In this document: piece by piece, positions 40,994 through 49,481 of the stretch
Numbering within the stretch: the first letter of the stretch is position 1
Layout: each line of letters begins with the position of its first letter
Assembly (NCBI RefSeq): GCF_023715325.1
Contig: NZ_JAMBNX010000005.1
Span: 62,001 to 126,000 of the forward strand
Reading direction: 5' to 3'
DNA length: 64,000 nt
Source: Agromyces mediolanus
GTDB lineage: Bacteria > Actinomycetota > Actinomycetes > Actinomycetales > Microbacteriaceae
The notes under the pieces: model-generated
What the model saw: the letters and a program-made list of their open reading frames with translations, nothing else
What the model was told of the DNA's origin: nothing
Databases searched by the model: none
Translations under genes and position numbers: made by a program

Positions 40994-43330
40994 ATGACGG
41001 GCAAGCGCACATCGGTCATCGGGGAGGCGCTGCCGACGGCACGCACGCTGCCGTTCCCGCCGAAGGCCTCCGGCAGCACCGCGGGGCGGACCCTGCAGGA
41101 GTCCACCTATGCGCCGAAGCCGCCCGAGCGACGGCTGCCTGCCGACGCACCGAACGTGCTCGTCATCCTCATCGACGATGCCGGACCCGCGCTGCCGAAG
41201 CCGCTCGGCGGCCTCGTCGAGACGCCGACGCTCGCGCGCATCCGTGCGGGCGGCATCGGCTTCAACCGCTTCCACACGACCGCGATGTGCTCGCCGACGC
41301 GCGCCTCCCTGCTCACGGGGCGCAACCATCACCGGGTCGGCAACGGGCAGATCGCCGAGCTCGCCAACGACTGGGACGGCTACTCCGGGCACATCCCGAA
41401 GTCGAGCGCGACGATGGCCGAGGTGCTGCGCCAGTACGGCTACTCGACCGCGGCCTGGGGAAAGTGGCACAACACCCCCGCGGAGGAGACGACCGCGGCC
41501 GGCCCCTACGACCGCTGGCCGACCGGCTACGGCTTCGAGTACTTCTACGGGTTCCTCGCGGGCGAGGCCTCCCAGTACGAGCCCAACCTCGTGCGGAACA
41601 CGACGACCGTGCTGCCGCCCCGCTCGCCCGAGGAGGGGTATCACCTGAGCGAGGACCTCGCCGACGACGCGATGCGCTGGCTCCGCGACCACAAGGCCAA
41701 CGCGCCCGACCAGCCCTTCTACCTGTACTGGGCGACCGGGGCCATCCACGGTCCGCACCACATCATGAAGGAGTGGGCCGACAAGTACGCCGGCGCGTTC
41801 GACGACGGCTGGGACGCCTACCGGGAGGAGGCGTTCGCCGGGGCGAAGGCGGCCGGCTGGATCCCCGACTCCGCCGAGCTCACCCCGAGGCCCGAGAACC
41901 TGCAGGGCTGGGACGAGATCCCCGAGCACCAGAAGCCCTTCCAGCGGCGGCTCATGGAGATCGCCGCCGGCTTCGGCGAGCACGCCGACGTGCAGGCCGG
42001 CCGGCTCATCGACGAGCTCGACCGGCTCGGCTACCTCGACGACACGATCATCGTCTACATCTGGGGCGACAACGGCTCGTCGGGAGAGGGGCAGAACGGC
42101 ACGATCAGCGAGCTGCTCGCGCAGAACATGATCCCGACGACCATCGACCAGCACCTCGCCGCGCTGGAGGAGCTCGGCGGCCTCGACGCGCTCGGCACCC
42201 CGGCCACCGACAACCAGTACCACGCGGCGTGGGCCTGGGCCGGGTCGACGCCCTACCAGGGCATGAAGCTCATGGCCTCGCATCTCGGCGGCACGCGGAA
42301 CCCCATGTTCGTGCAGTGGCCGGGCAGGATCGCGCCGGATGCCTCGCCGCGCACGCAGTTCCACCACGTCATCGACCTCGTGCCGACGATCTACGAGATC
42401 ATCGGCATCCAGCCGCCGGAGACGGTGAACGGCATCCCGCAGATCCCGATCGACGGTACGAGCTTCGCGTACGCGATCGACGACGCGGCCGCGGAGGGGC
42501 GGCACCGGGTGCAGTACTTCGAGATCATGGGCAGCCGCTCGATCTACGCCGACGGCTGGCTCGCCTCGGCGACGGGACCCCGGCTGCCCTGGGTGCCGGG
42601 CGCCCCTCCCGGCATCGCGACGTGGACGCCCGACGCCGACCCGTGGGAGCTCTACCACCTCGACGAGGACTGGAGCCAGGCGCGCGACCTCGCCGCCGAG
42701 CACCCCGACAAGCTCGCGCAGCTGAAGGAGCTCTTCGCGATCGAGGCGGCGCGGAACGAGGTGCTGCCGATCGGCGGCGGACTCTGGGTTCCCGTCTACC
42801 ACCCCGAGTACCGGCTCGGCCCGGCGTACACCGAGTGGGAGCTCTCGGGGGACACCGTGCGAATTCCCGAGTTCTGCGCGCCCGCCCTCGGCAACACGCC
42901 GAACCTCGTCACCATCCGGGCCACGCTCCCCGAGCGCGCGAACGGCGTGCTCTACAAGCTCGGCGGGGCGGGCGGCGGTCTCACGGTCTACCTGATCGAC
43001 GGGGTGCTGCACTACGAGTACAACCTCTTCCTCGTGCAGCGGACGATCATCGCGACACCCTCCGCGCTGCCCGCCGGTGAGACGACGATCGAGATCGAGA
43101 CGGCCTACGTCGAGCGCCGGCCGGGCGGCCCGCTCTCGGTCGTGCTGCGGGTCGACGGCGAGGAGGCCGCGAGCGGGACGGTGCCGGTGAGCGCCCCGCT
43201 GCTCTTCTCGGCGAACGACTGCCTCGACGTCGGGCGTGCCTACGGCGGCGCGGTGTCGCGGGCGTACGCCGAGCGGATGCCGTTCGCCTTCGACGGCACG
43301 ATCGACGCCGTGCACATCGCCTACCGCTGA
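40994..43330 (+). CDS. Arylsulfatase-family sulfatase (formylglycine type)
   Basis: 778 residues from the ATG at 40994, which has GAGG 5 nt upstream. The sulfatase core has 'NVLVILIDDAG' (metal-binding Asp pair), the modification motif CSPTR in 'FHTTAMCSPTRASLLTGRN' where Cys becomes formylglycine, 'GKWHNTP' (Lys, His), 'AIHGPHH', and 'WGDNGSSGEG' (Asp, Asn). The size and the beta-rich C-terminal ~170 residues match the large actinobacterial arylsulfatases. It lacks a signal peptide, so it is probably cytoplasmic. The formylglycine-generating enzyme is not in the window. It hydrolyses sulfate esters; the substrate is unknown. It is monocistronic. Confidence 0.9.
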   Translation: MTGKRTSVIGEALPTARTLPFPPKASGSTAGRTLQESTYAPKPPERRLPADAPNVLVILIDDAGPALPKPLGGLVETPTLARIRAGGIGFNRFHTTAMCSPTRASLLTGRNHHRVGNGQIAELANDWDGYSGHIPKSSATMAEVLRQYGYSTAAWGKWHNTPAEETTAAGPYDRWPTGYGFEYFYGFLAGEASQYEPNLVRNTTTVLPPRSPEEGYHLSEDLADDAMRWLRDHKANAPDQPFYLYWATGAIHGPHHIMKEWADKYAGAFDDGWDAYREEAFAGAKAAGWIPDSAELTPRPENLQGWDEIPEHQKPFQRRLMEIAAGFGEHADVQAGRLIDELDRLGYLDDTIIVYIWGDNGSSGEGQNGTISELLAQNMIPTTIDQHLAALEELGGLDALGTPATDNQYHAAWAWAGSTPYQGMKLMASHLGGTRNPMFVQWPGRIAPDASPRTQFHHVIDLVPTIYEIIGIQPPETVNGIPQIPIDGTSFAYAIDDAAAEGRHRVQYFEIMGSRSIYADGWLASATGPRLPWVPGAPPGIATWTPDADPWELYHLDEDWSQARDLAAEHPDKLAQLKELFAIEAARNEVLPIGGGLWVPVYHPEYRLGPAYTEWELSGDTVRIPEFCAPALGNTPNLVTIRATLPERANGVLYKLGGAGGGLTVYLIDGVLHYEYNLFLVQRTIIATPSALPAGETTIEIETAYVERRPGGPLSVVLRVDGEEAASGTVPVSAPLLFSANDCLDVGRAYGGAVSRAYAERMPFAFDGTIDAVHIAYR

Positions 43331-43354
43331 GTCGGGCCGGGCTCGGTGGGGCCG

Positions 43355-43406
43355 GAGCCGGTGCGGTGCCGGTGGGGCAGGAGCCGGTGCGGTGCCGGTG
43401 GGGCAG
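43355..43406. repeat. Exact 26-bp tandem duplication
   Basis: Two identical adjacent 26-bp units (43355-43380 and 43381-43406), each containing GAGCCGGTGCGGTGCC. Degenerate flanking copies lie on both sides, between the converging sulfatase and flavoprotein genes. Confidence 0.85.
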
Positions 43407-43430
43407 GACCCGGCCCGGCCCGGCCGCGGC

Positions 43431-44783
43431 TCAGGCGAAGACGCGGTTGCCCCGGAAACGGCCCTCCGGGTCGAGCCGGCGCCGCACGGCGTCGGCCCGT
43501 TCGACGTCGGCACGGTCGTACGCGCCGAGGTAGCTCGGCTCGCCCTCGAGGAACGTCGCGAAGGTGCGCTCGGTGACCCGTTCGCCGAGCGCCGCCGCGA
43601 TCGCGGCGAACCCCGCCTGCACCGCGGGCTCGATGCCCGGAACCGCGACCGCGCGGGCGCTCACGACGTGCGAGTGCGGCACGGCCCCGGCGATCGCCGG
43701 CCGCTCGGGCGCCTCGGCCAGCGCACCGCCGAGCCCGCGGAACTCGATCATCATGACCGCCTGCGCCGCGGGCGACTGCCAGGTCTCGAGCAGGGCGTCG
43801 AGTGCGGCCGCGTCGAGGTCGGCGAAGCGGCCCCAGCCGTAGCCCGCGCTCGGGTCGGTCGGTTCGTCGGCCACGACCGCGAGCTGTTCGATGCCGATCG
43901 GGGCGATCGTGTCGAGCTGCACGGCGCCGGCGGCCCGCACCGGTGCGAGCACCGACTCGAGGGTGTCGGCACCGTCGGTCGAGACGGCCTGGACGGTCAC
44001 GATGGTGCGCCCGCGGAGCTCGGCGGGAACGGCTTCGACGTCGGGCAGCCGCATCGCCCCCGCGTGCAGGGCGACCTCGCGCGGGGCTGCGGCCTGGGCG
44101 GCGAGCGCCGCATGCAGCACGGGCGCGAGATCGGCTCCGTCGAAGGCCAGCCGGCCGCCGACGAGCTCGCGGGCGGGATACAGCTCGAGCTCGATCGCGG
44201 TCACGACGCCGACGGCGCCGCCCGCGCCGCGGAGGCTCCACAGCAGCTCCGGGTCGTCTTCGTCGCGCACCCAGCGGTGCTCGCCGTCGGCGGTGAGCAG
44301 CTCGACGGCGATGAGCGAGGCGGAGCCCTGCCCGTGCTCGCGACTGAACCAGGAGTGCCCGCCGGCGAGGAGGAACGGCACCGTGTGCACCACACGGTTG
44401 GAGCCCGAGAGGGCGACGAGCCCGGTGCCCTCGAGCCCCTCGAGCACGCGGCCCCACCCGACTCCCGCCCCGACGCGCGCCACCCGCCGCTCGGCGTCGA
44501 CCTCGACCGAGTCGAAGGCGGCGGTGCGCACGAGCACGGCGCCCTCGAGCGAGCCCGAGGCGCCGTGGCCGCCGGGCTGCACGGCGAGCTGCAGGCCGTC
44601 GGCGCGCGCCGCCTCGAGGAGGTCGCGGAGCTCGTCGACGTCGCGCGGGCTCGCCACCGCGGCGGGGCGCTGGTCGACCGCTCGGTTCCACGGCGCACGT
44701 GCCTCGTCGTAGGCAGGATCTTCGGGGAGGACGAGCCGCTCGCCGAGTCGTGCGGCGAGGGCGGTGAGTGCCGTCGAGGTCAT
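43431..44783 (-). CDS. FAD-linked oxidase, berberine-bridge/6-HDNO type
   Basis: 450 residues from 44783. The FAD_binding_4 (PCMH) domain includes 'RPAAVASPRDVDELRDLLEA', 'LAVQPGGHGASGSLEGAVLV' with the histidine that can carry FAD covalently, 'ARVGAGVGWGRVLEGLEGTG' and 'WSLRGAGGAVGVVT'. A BBE-type C-terminal motif 'PSYLGAYDRADVERADAVRRRLDPEGRFRGNRVF' in outline closes the protein. There is no visible second (cysteinyl) attachment site. Such enzymes oxidise alcohols, amines or sugars with O2. It has no signal peptide. It diverges from the CPBP gene. Substrate unknown. Confidence 0.87.
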   Translation of the reverse strand: MTSTALTALAARLGERLVLPEDPAYDEARAPWNRAVDQRPAAVASPRDVDELRDLLEAARADGLQLAVQPGGHGASGSLEGAVLVRTAAFDSVEVDAERRVARVGAGVGWGRVLEGLEGTGLVALSGSNRVVHTVPFLLAGGHSWFSREHGQGSASLIAVELLTADGEHRWVRDEDDPELLWSLRGAGGAVGVVTAIELELYPARELVGGRLAFDGADLAPVLHAALAAQAAAPREVALHAGAMRLPDVEAVPAELRGRTIVTVQAVSTDGADTLESVLAPVRAAGAVQLDTIAPIGIEQLAVVADEPTDPSAGYGWGRFADLDAAALDALLETWQSPAAQAVMMIEFRGLGGALAEAPERPAIAGAVPHSHVVSARAVAVPGIEPAVQAGFAAIAAALGERVTERTFATFLEGEPSYLGAYDRADVERADAVRRRLDPEGRFRGNRVFA

Positions 44784-44952
44784 AGCGCGACGGTAGCGGG
44801 GCCCGCCGACATCCACCATCTCCGGCTGGAGCGGAGTTCCTGCGCGCCGTGCTTCCGCGCCGGTCATCCGCTCCGCTACCTTCTGAACACCGACCTCGAC
44901 CCCGTCGCGCCGTCGGCGCGAGCCGCTCGGGGACCTGCCGAGAGGACTCCCC

Positions 44953-45825
44953 GTGACCGCCGCCCCGACGCCCGCCGTCCCCGAGCGCGGCTGGCGCGCC
45001 TTCTGGAACCGCGGCGGGTGGTGGAAGGCGGCCCTGGTGGTCGTCGGGTATCTCGGCGTCTACCAGCTGCTGCCGCTCCTGCTGCTGCCGCTCACCCGGC
45101 CGATGATGGACGAGGACCTGTTCGCCACGCCGGGGAGCGTCTTCGCCGGGCTGGTCCTGCCCGTCGTGCTCGGCTCGATCGTGCTGCTCGCGTTCGCCTG
45201 GTCGCTCGGCTGGCTGCCGCGCCCGCTCTTCGGCCGGCAGCCGGTGCGCGGCCGCTGGTGGATGTGGTCGGCCCCGGTCCTCGTGCTGATCCCCGTCGCG
45301 CTGCGGCTGTTCGGCATCGACTACGCCGAGTACTCGGCGGGTGTCATCGTGATGACGTTCGTCGCCGGTCTCTTCATCGGCCTCTCCGAGGAGCTCGTGA
45401 CGCGGGGATTCGTCGTGACCCTGATGCGCAAGGCGGGGCACGGCGAGTGGGCCGTCGCCGCGGTCTCGGCGCTGCTCTTCGCGCTCATGCACACGGTGAA
45501 CGCACTCACCGGCCAGGCGATCACGACCGTCGGCTTCACCCTGCTCTACACCTTCGCCTTCGGCATCCTGATGTACCTGACGATGCGGGTGACCGGCAGC
45601 ATCGTCTGGGCGATGGTGCTGCACGGCCTCACCGACCCGACCACCTTCCTCGCGAGCGGCGGGGTCGACGAGGTCGGCGGCGGCGCGGAGCACCCGCTGT
45701 TGGCGCTGGCCGGGCCGGCGACGATCGTGCTGATCGTGGGCGCGCTCGTGCTGCTGATCTTCATCCGCGGCCGGGCGAACCCGCGGCCGGCCCGGATCGC
45801 GGACGACGCGGCGCCCGCGCAGTGA
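44953..45825 (+). CDS. CPBP-family intramembrane metalloprotease
   Basis: 290 residues with a GTG start and seven to eight membrane helices. The catalytic motifs of the Abi/CPBP (Rce1-like) family are 'GLSEELVTRGFVVTLM' (EExxxR), 'ALLFALMHTVNAL' (His) and 'MVLHGLTDPTTF' (His plus Asp). It should cleave peptides or prenylated/bacteriocin-like substrates inside the cytoplasmic membrane; the target is unknown. There is a long N-terminal cytoplasmic segment with 'ERGWRAFWNRGGWWK'. Palindrome copy C follows. Confidence 0.9.
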   Translation: MTAAPTPAVPERGWRAFWNRGGWWKAALVVVGYLGVYQLLPLLLLPLTRPMMDEDLFATPGSVFAGLVLPVVLGSIVLLAFAWSLGWLPRPLFGRQPVRGRWWMWSAPVLVLIPVALRLFGIDYAEYSAGVIVMTFVAGLFIGLSEELVTRGFVVTLMRKAGHGEWAVAAVSALLFALMHTVNALTGQAITTVGFTLLYTFAFGILMYLTMRVTGSIVWAMVLHGLTDPTTFLASGGVDEVGGGAEHPLLALAGPATIVLIVGALVLLIFIRGRANPRPARIADDAAPAQ

Positions 45826-45838
45826 CCCCCCAACCGAG

Positions 45839-45866
45839 TTGCCCGACTTTCATGAAAGTCGGGCAA
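45839..45866. repeat. Palindrome family, copy C (28-bp core)
   Basis: The shared core, TTGCCCGACTTTCA plus its complement, starts 13 bp after the CPBP stop. The outer bases are GAG on the left and GTC on the right, so this is the only copy whose extension is not fully paired. Confidence 0.88.
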
Positions 45867-45925
45867 GTCCGGTTTCGGGTGCGAGTGGCCGTCGCCCGGG
45901 CGGCGCCGCTCGGTACCCTCGGGGG

Positions 45926-46873
45926 ATGAGCGGCACCGGAGGCATCCCCGATCTCGACCGGGTGATGGCGGGCCTGCGCGCTCAGCTCGAACGCTCGGCG
46001 CGCTTCGAGGAGACCATCGACCTCGCCGCGTCGCTGCGCACCTCGCTGCGCCTCGTGCAGCTGCTGCAGCCGCGACTCGGCGAGCTGCGTCGCGCAGCCG
46101 GGCTGCCCGAGGCGCCGCCGCCCTTCGCGAGCTGGCGGGCACGGCGCTCGGCCCGCGCCGCCGCCGCGCAACCGGTGCCGAGCGACCGCGTCTTCACGTT
46201 CTGGAACCGGCCGATCGCCGAGGCACCGCCGCTCGTGCGCGCCTGCGTCGCCCAACTGCAGCGCACGTACCCGCACGCCCGGGTGCTCGACGGGGCGGCG
46301 GCGCGCGAGCTCGTCGAGATCCCCGAGCGCGTCGCCACCGTGCTGGAGGCGGCGCGCCCCGCGCATTTCTCGGACTACGTGCGCACCCGGGTGCTCGCCG
46401 AGCACGGCGGTATCTGGGTGGATGCCACGGCCTGGGTCGACCGTCCCCTCGACGCGGAGCTGCACCGGCTGCTGCGCGCCGGAGTGGTGTTCCCGCGCTG
46501 GGCGAAGCGGCAGATCGCGAACTGGTTCATCGCCGGGCAGCCGCGCGACGTCGTGCTCGTGCTGCAGCGTCTCGCGCTCGACGCCTGGTGGGAGTCGACG
46601 GACGATCTGCCCGACTACTTCCTCTACCACCGGATCTTCGAGGTGGTCCAGGCGCTCGTGCCCGAGGCGCGCGGCCAGTGGGACGCCGTACCGCCGCTCT
46701 CGGCGACCTCGGCGCACCTGCTGCAGCTCGAGATGATGCAGCCCTGGCGCCGCGCGACCGTCCGCCGCATCCTCGACGCCGCCCCGCTGCAGAAGCTCAG
46801 CTACAAGTACGACGCTGTGCCGGCGGGCTCGGTGCTGGAGCGGCTGCTCGCGGGCGAGGGGCTCGGCGGCTGA
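45926..46873 (+). CDS. Capsular polysaccharide synthesis-type glycosyltransferase
   Basis: 315 residues. The N-terminal ~90 residues are helical. The catalytic region has 'VFTFWNRPIAEAPPLVRACVAQL', 'HFSDYVRTRVLAEHGGIWVDATAWV' (the 'DxxR..L...GGiW.Da' motif of Caps_synth/OCH1-like sugar transferases, donor-metal Asp in WVDAT) and 'NWFIAG'. It probably adds a hexose to a cell-surface glycan or lipid. No signal peptide is present, and it is likely a peripheral cytoplasmic enzyme. It is followed by a GNAT gene with a short gap. It is not in a larger capsule cluster, so the acceptor is unknown. Confidence 0.83.
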   Translation: MSGTGGIPDLDRVMAGLRAQLERSARFEETIDLAASLRTSLRLVQLLQPRLGELRRAAGLPEAPPPFASWRARRSARAAAAQPVPSDRVFTFWNRPIAEAPPLVRACVAQLQRTYPHARVLDGAAARELVEIPERVATVLEAARPAHFSDYVRTRVLAEHGGIWVDATAWVDRPLDAELHRLLRAGVVFPRWAKRQIANWFIAGQPRDVVLVLQRLALDAWWESTDDLPDYFLYHRIFEVVQALVPEARGQWDAVPPLSATSAHLLQLEMMQPWRRATVRRILDAAPLQKLSYKYDAVPAGSVLERLLAGEGLGG

Positions 46874-46904
46874 GGACCACCCACCGTCGGAGGGGTCGCG
46901 TATC

Positions 46905-47369
46905 GTGCTCTGCATGGCATCCACGATCCGACCGGCCGCGCCGAGCGACCACCCGCGCCTGCTCGAGCTGTGGCGCGCAAGCGTCGAGGCCACCCACCAC
47001 TTCCTCGCGCCGGCCGATGTCGACTGGTACGAAGAGGTCGTCGCGGGCTACCTGCCCCAGCTCGGCGACCTGCGCGTGGCCGTCGACGACGACGGCGAGG
47101 TCGCGGGCTTCATCTCGCACGACGACGGCGAGATCCACATGCTCTTCATCGACCCGGCCAGGCACGGCCAGGGCATCGGCACCCTCCTGCTCGAAGACGT
47201 CGGCGCCGACGGCGGCGAGCTCCGCGTCGACGTGAACGAGCAGAACCCGGTCGCCCGGGGCTTCTACCTCGCCCGCGGCTTCGTCGAGGTCGGCCGCTCC
47301 GAGCTCGACGGTGAGGGGCGGCCGTTCCCGCTCCTGCATCTGCGTCGCACTGCGAGGGCCGCCGCATGA
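46905..47369 (+). CDS. GNAT-family N-acetyltransferase
   Basis: 154 residues from GTG 46905, supported by GGAGGGG 9 nt upstream; an ATG three codons later (46914) lacks a spaced site. The GNAT fold is seen as 'IRPAAPSDHPRLLELWRASVEATH', 'EVAGFISHDDGEIHMLFIDPARHGQGIGTLLLE' with the acetyl-CoA loop (RHGQGIG), and 'LRVDVNEQNPVARGFYLARGF'. It acetylates a small molecule or protein N-terminus. It overlaps the DUF1304 gene by 4 nt. Acceptor unknown. Confidence 0.88.
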   Translation: MLCMASTIRPAAPSDHPRLLELWRASVEATHHFLAPADVDWYEEVVAGYLPQLGDLRVAVDDDGEVAGFISHDDGEIHMLFIDPARHGQGIGTLLLEDVGADGGELRVDVNEQNPVARGFYLARGFVEVGRSELDGEGRPFPLLHLRRTARAAA

Positions 47370-47758
47370 TCGCCGCCGGGCTGGTGCTCGCCGGCCTCGG
47401 CGGGCTGATCCACGTCTACATCTGGGTGCTCGAGTCGCTCATCTGGACCGGGCCGCGCGCCCGGGCGACGTTCGGCATCCGCAGCGACGAGGAGGCTGCG
47501 CTCACCCGCGCCCTCGCGTTCAACCAGGGGTTCTACAACCTCTTCCTCGCGATCGCCGTGTTCGCCGGCATCGTCGCCTTCGCCGCCGGGGCGGTCGCGG
47601 TGGGCGCCACGCTCGTCTTCGCCGGCGCGGGCATGATGGTCGCCGCCGGGCTCGTGCTGCTCGTGTCGAGCCCCTCGAAGGCCCGCGCCGCACTCGTGCA
47701 GCTCGGCGCACCCCTGCTCGGTGTCCTCGCGCTCTGGATCGGCCTCGCCACGGCCTGA
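47366..47758 (+). CDS. DUF1304 membrane protein
   Basis: 130 residues with four membrane helices. The family segment 'GGLIHVYIWVLESLIWTGPRARATFGI' and 'ALAFNQGFYNLFLAIAV' matches DUF1304. The family is short, widespread and without a known function. The start overlaps the GNAT stop by 4 nt, so the two are co-translated, which is the only functional hint. Confidence 0.88.
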   Translation: MIAAGLVLAGLGGLIHVYIWVLESLIWTGPRARATFGIRSDEEAALTRALAFNQGFYNLFLAIAVFAGIVAFAAGAVAVGATLVFAGAGMMVAAGLVLLVSSPSKARAALVQLGAPLLGVLALWIGLATA

Positions 47759-47848
47759 TCCGTGCGCCGGAGGTGGCCCCGGCCGGTCGGTGTCCCCGGT
47801 GCGGCGTAGACTCCCGTGGTCACAACAGAACAGGGGAGGTTGCACACA

Positions 47849-48274
47849 ATGCAACGATTCATGACGACGACGGCACTCGTGTTCGCGGGTGCCCTGCTGC
47901 TCTCGGGCTGCGCCACGTCCGGTTCGGGCGACGCCGCTTCGACGTCGGCGACCGAGGGCTGCGACGCGATCCGCAGCGAGGTTCGCGGCGTCTCGAACGG
48001 CGCGCAGAACACGCTCGCGACCGCGACCGACGGCGCCGAGACCAAGACCTACCTCGAGAGCCTCGAGGACCGGGTCGACGCGCTCGACGAGCAGGCCGGC
48101 GACGACACCAAGGTCGAGGACGCGCTGGAGGGCCTGAAGTCCGCCCTCGGCGACGCCGCCGACTACGCCGTGACCATCCCGGCCGACGGCACCCAGGACC
48201 CTGAGGCGCTCGCCGCCCAGCAGACGGCGATCCAGACCGCTGCAGACGAGGTCACCGCGGCCTGCGCCGCCTGA
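47849..48274 (+). CDS. Small secreted lipoprotein
   Basis: 141 residues. The signal peptide ends in the lipobox LSGC ('ALLLSGCATSGSG'), so it is lipid-anchored on the outer face of the membrane. The mature part is helical, with 'CDAIRSEVRGVSNGAQNTLA' and 'SLEDRVDALDEQAGDDTKVEDALEGLKSAL', and two further cysteines (one near the N-terminus, one in 'TAACAA') could pair. A GGAGG site is 11 nt upstream. No known family was recognised. It converges with a LacI gene across a strong hairpin. Confidence 0.82.
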   Translation: MQRFMTTTALVFAGALLLSGCATSGSGDAASTSATEGCDAIRSEVRGVSNGAQNTLATATDGAETKTYLESLEDRVDALDEQAGDDTKVEDALEGLKSALGDAADYAVTIPADGTQDPEALAAQQTAIQTAADEVTAACAA

Positions 48275-48295
48275 CGGCCAGCGTCCTGACGCGCG

Positions 48296-48329
48296 AGCGC
48301 GCGGCATCCCTCCCCGGATGCCGCGCGCT
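48296..48329. terminator. Bidirectional hairpin with GGATGCC arms
   Basis: A perfect 14-bp stem (AGCGCGCGGCATCC and its complement) with a CTCCCC loop, 22 bp after the lipoprotein stop and 37 bp before the stop of the converging LacI gene. Confidence 0.75.
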
Positions 48330-48365
48330 TCGTCGTTTCCGGGTGCGGCCGGACCGTGGTCCGGG

Positions 48366-49379
48366 TCAGCGGTCCGCCGACTCCGCCCGCCCGCTCGACG
48401 GCGGTGCCGTCGAGGCGCGGACGCGGAGCGTCATCGGCAGGGTGTGCGGGGTCGGGGTGCCGCCGGTCGCGACGTGGATGAGCTCGTCGACGGCCTGCCG
48501 TGCGAGCATCTGGGTGGGCTGGGCGACGGATGTGAGCTGCGGGCTCGTCCAGTCGCCGAAGGCGATGCCGTCGCAGCCGATGATCGAGAGCTCGTCCGGG
48601 ACGCCGATCCTCGCTTGGCGGGCTGCCTCGAGCACCCCGATGGCGGCGATGTCGCTCGCGCAGAAGACGGCCGTTGGTGCGGGCTCGACCGAGCTCACGT
48701 GGGCGAAGAAGTTGGTGCCGAAGTCGGCGGTGTAGCTGCCGCGCAGCACCAGACGGTCGTCGACCTCGAGCGAGTGGTCGGTCATGGCCGCCCGGAATCC
48801 CGCTTCCCGCTGCTCCGCCGTCTCGAGGCCGCGCGGGCCGCCGACGTGCGCGATGCGGCGATGCCCGAGGCCGGCGAGGTGCGCGGTCGCCTGGTAGGCG
48901 CCGCCGAAGCTGTCCGCCGTGACCTGGGAGATGCGCGTCCCATCGGCGATGACGTACTCGTCGAGGAGCACGACCGGCAGTTCCTCGCCGACCCGTCCGG
49001 TGAAGGCCTCGTTCGTGCTGTGCATGCCGAGGTAGACGATGCCGCCCAGGTTCGGCACTTGGGCGAGGCGCTCGACGCTGTTGCGTTCGCGCAACGCGGA
49101 GGACCCGGTCAGGGCGGTGAAGACCTCGATGCCGTCTTCGGCCGCGGCATCCACGACGGCGTCGGCGAGGGCGGCGAAGTACGGGTTCGCGAGCGACGGC
49201 ACGACGAGGCCGATCGTCGTGACTGCGCGTGAGCGGTCGGCGGCGGGGCGCCCGTCTTCGGCCAGGGCCTGGTCGATCCGGCGCGCGGTGGCGGGGGAGA
49301 CCTTGAGTTCGCCGCGCACGTACCGCGACACCGTGGAGGTGGACACTCCCGCGCTGCGAGCGACTCGACTGAGCGACAT
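48366..49379 (-). CDS. LacI-family regulator of the amidotransferase/DMT/PTE operon
   Basis: 337 residues. The helix-turn-helix is 'LSRVARSAGVSTSTVSRYVRGELKVSPATARRI', and the effector domain starts 'VTTIGLVVPSLANPYFAALADA', with 'GHRRIAHVGGPRG' and 'PDELSIIGCDGIAFGDWTSPQLTSV'. It diverges from the three-gene operon at 49482. The shared 100-bp interval has a strong operon promoter and a TGTTGCGCAACA palindrome downstream of it, so it likely represses that operon and is released by a pathway metabolite. Confidence 0.9.
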   Translation of the reverse strand: MSLSRVARSAGVSTSTVSRYVRGELKVSPATARRIDQALAEDGRPAADRSRAVTTIGLVVPSLANPYFAALADAVVDAAAEDGIEVFTALTGSSALRERNSVERLAQVPNLGGIVYLGMHSTNEAFTGRVGEELPVVLLDEYVIADGTRISQVTADSFGGAYQATAHLAGLGHRRIAHVGGPRGLETAEQREAGFRAAMTDHSLEVDDRLVLRGSYTADFGTNFFAHVSSVEPAPTAVFCASDIAAIGVLEAARQARIGVPDELSIIGCDGIAFGDWTSPQLTSVAQPTQMLARQAVDELIHVATGGTPTPHTLPMTLRVRASTAPPSSGRAESADR

Positions 49380-49402
49380 CCGGCGGCCCCCTCATCTCCG
49401 TG

Positions 49403-49431
49403 TTGACTCCGTGCGCGATCCATCCTAGATT
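49403..49431 (+). promoter_or_regulatory. Promoter of the 49482 operon
   Basis: TTGACT (49403-49408) and TAGATT (49426-49431) are 17 bp apart, a near-consensus housekeeping promoter. The predicted start near 49438 abuts the LacI operator. Confidence 0.75.
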
Positions 49432-49439
49432 GATGCGCA

Positions 49440-49451
49440 TGTTGCGCAACA
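49440..49451. promoter_or_regulatory. LacI operator TGTTGCGCAACA
   Basis: A perfect 12-bp palindrome with the central GC expected for LacI-type sites. It is followed directly by a second half-site, TGCGCAACA (49454-49462). The position at +1 to +25 indicates repression. Confidence 0.78.
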
Positions 49452-49481
49452 GTGCGCAACAAGCAAGACGTGGAGGCGACG

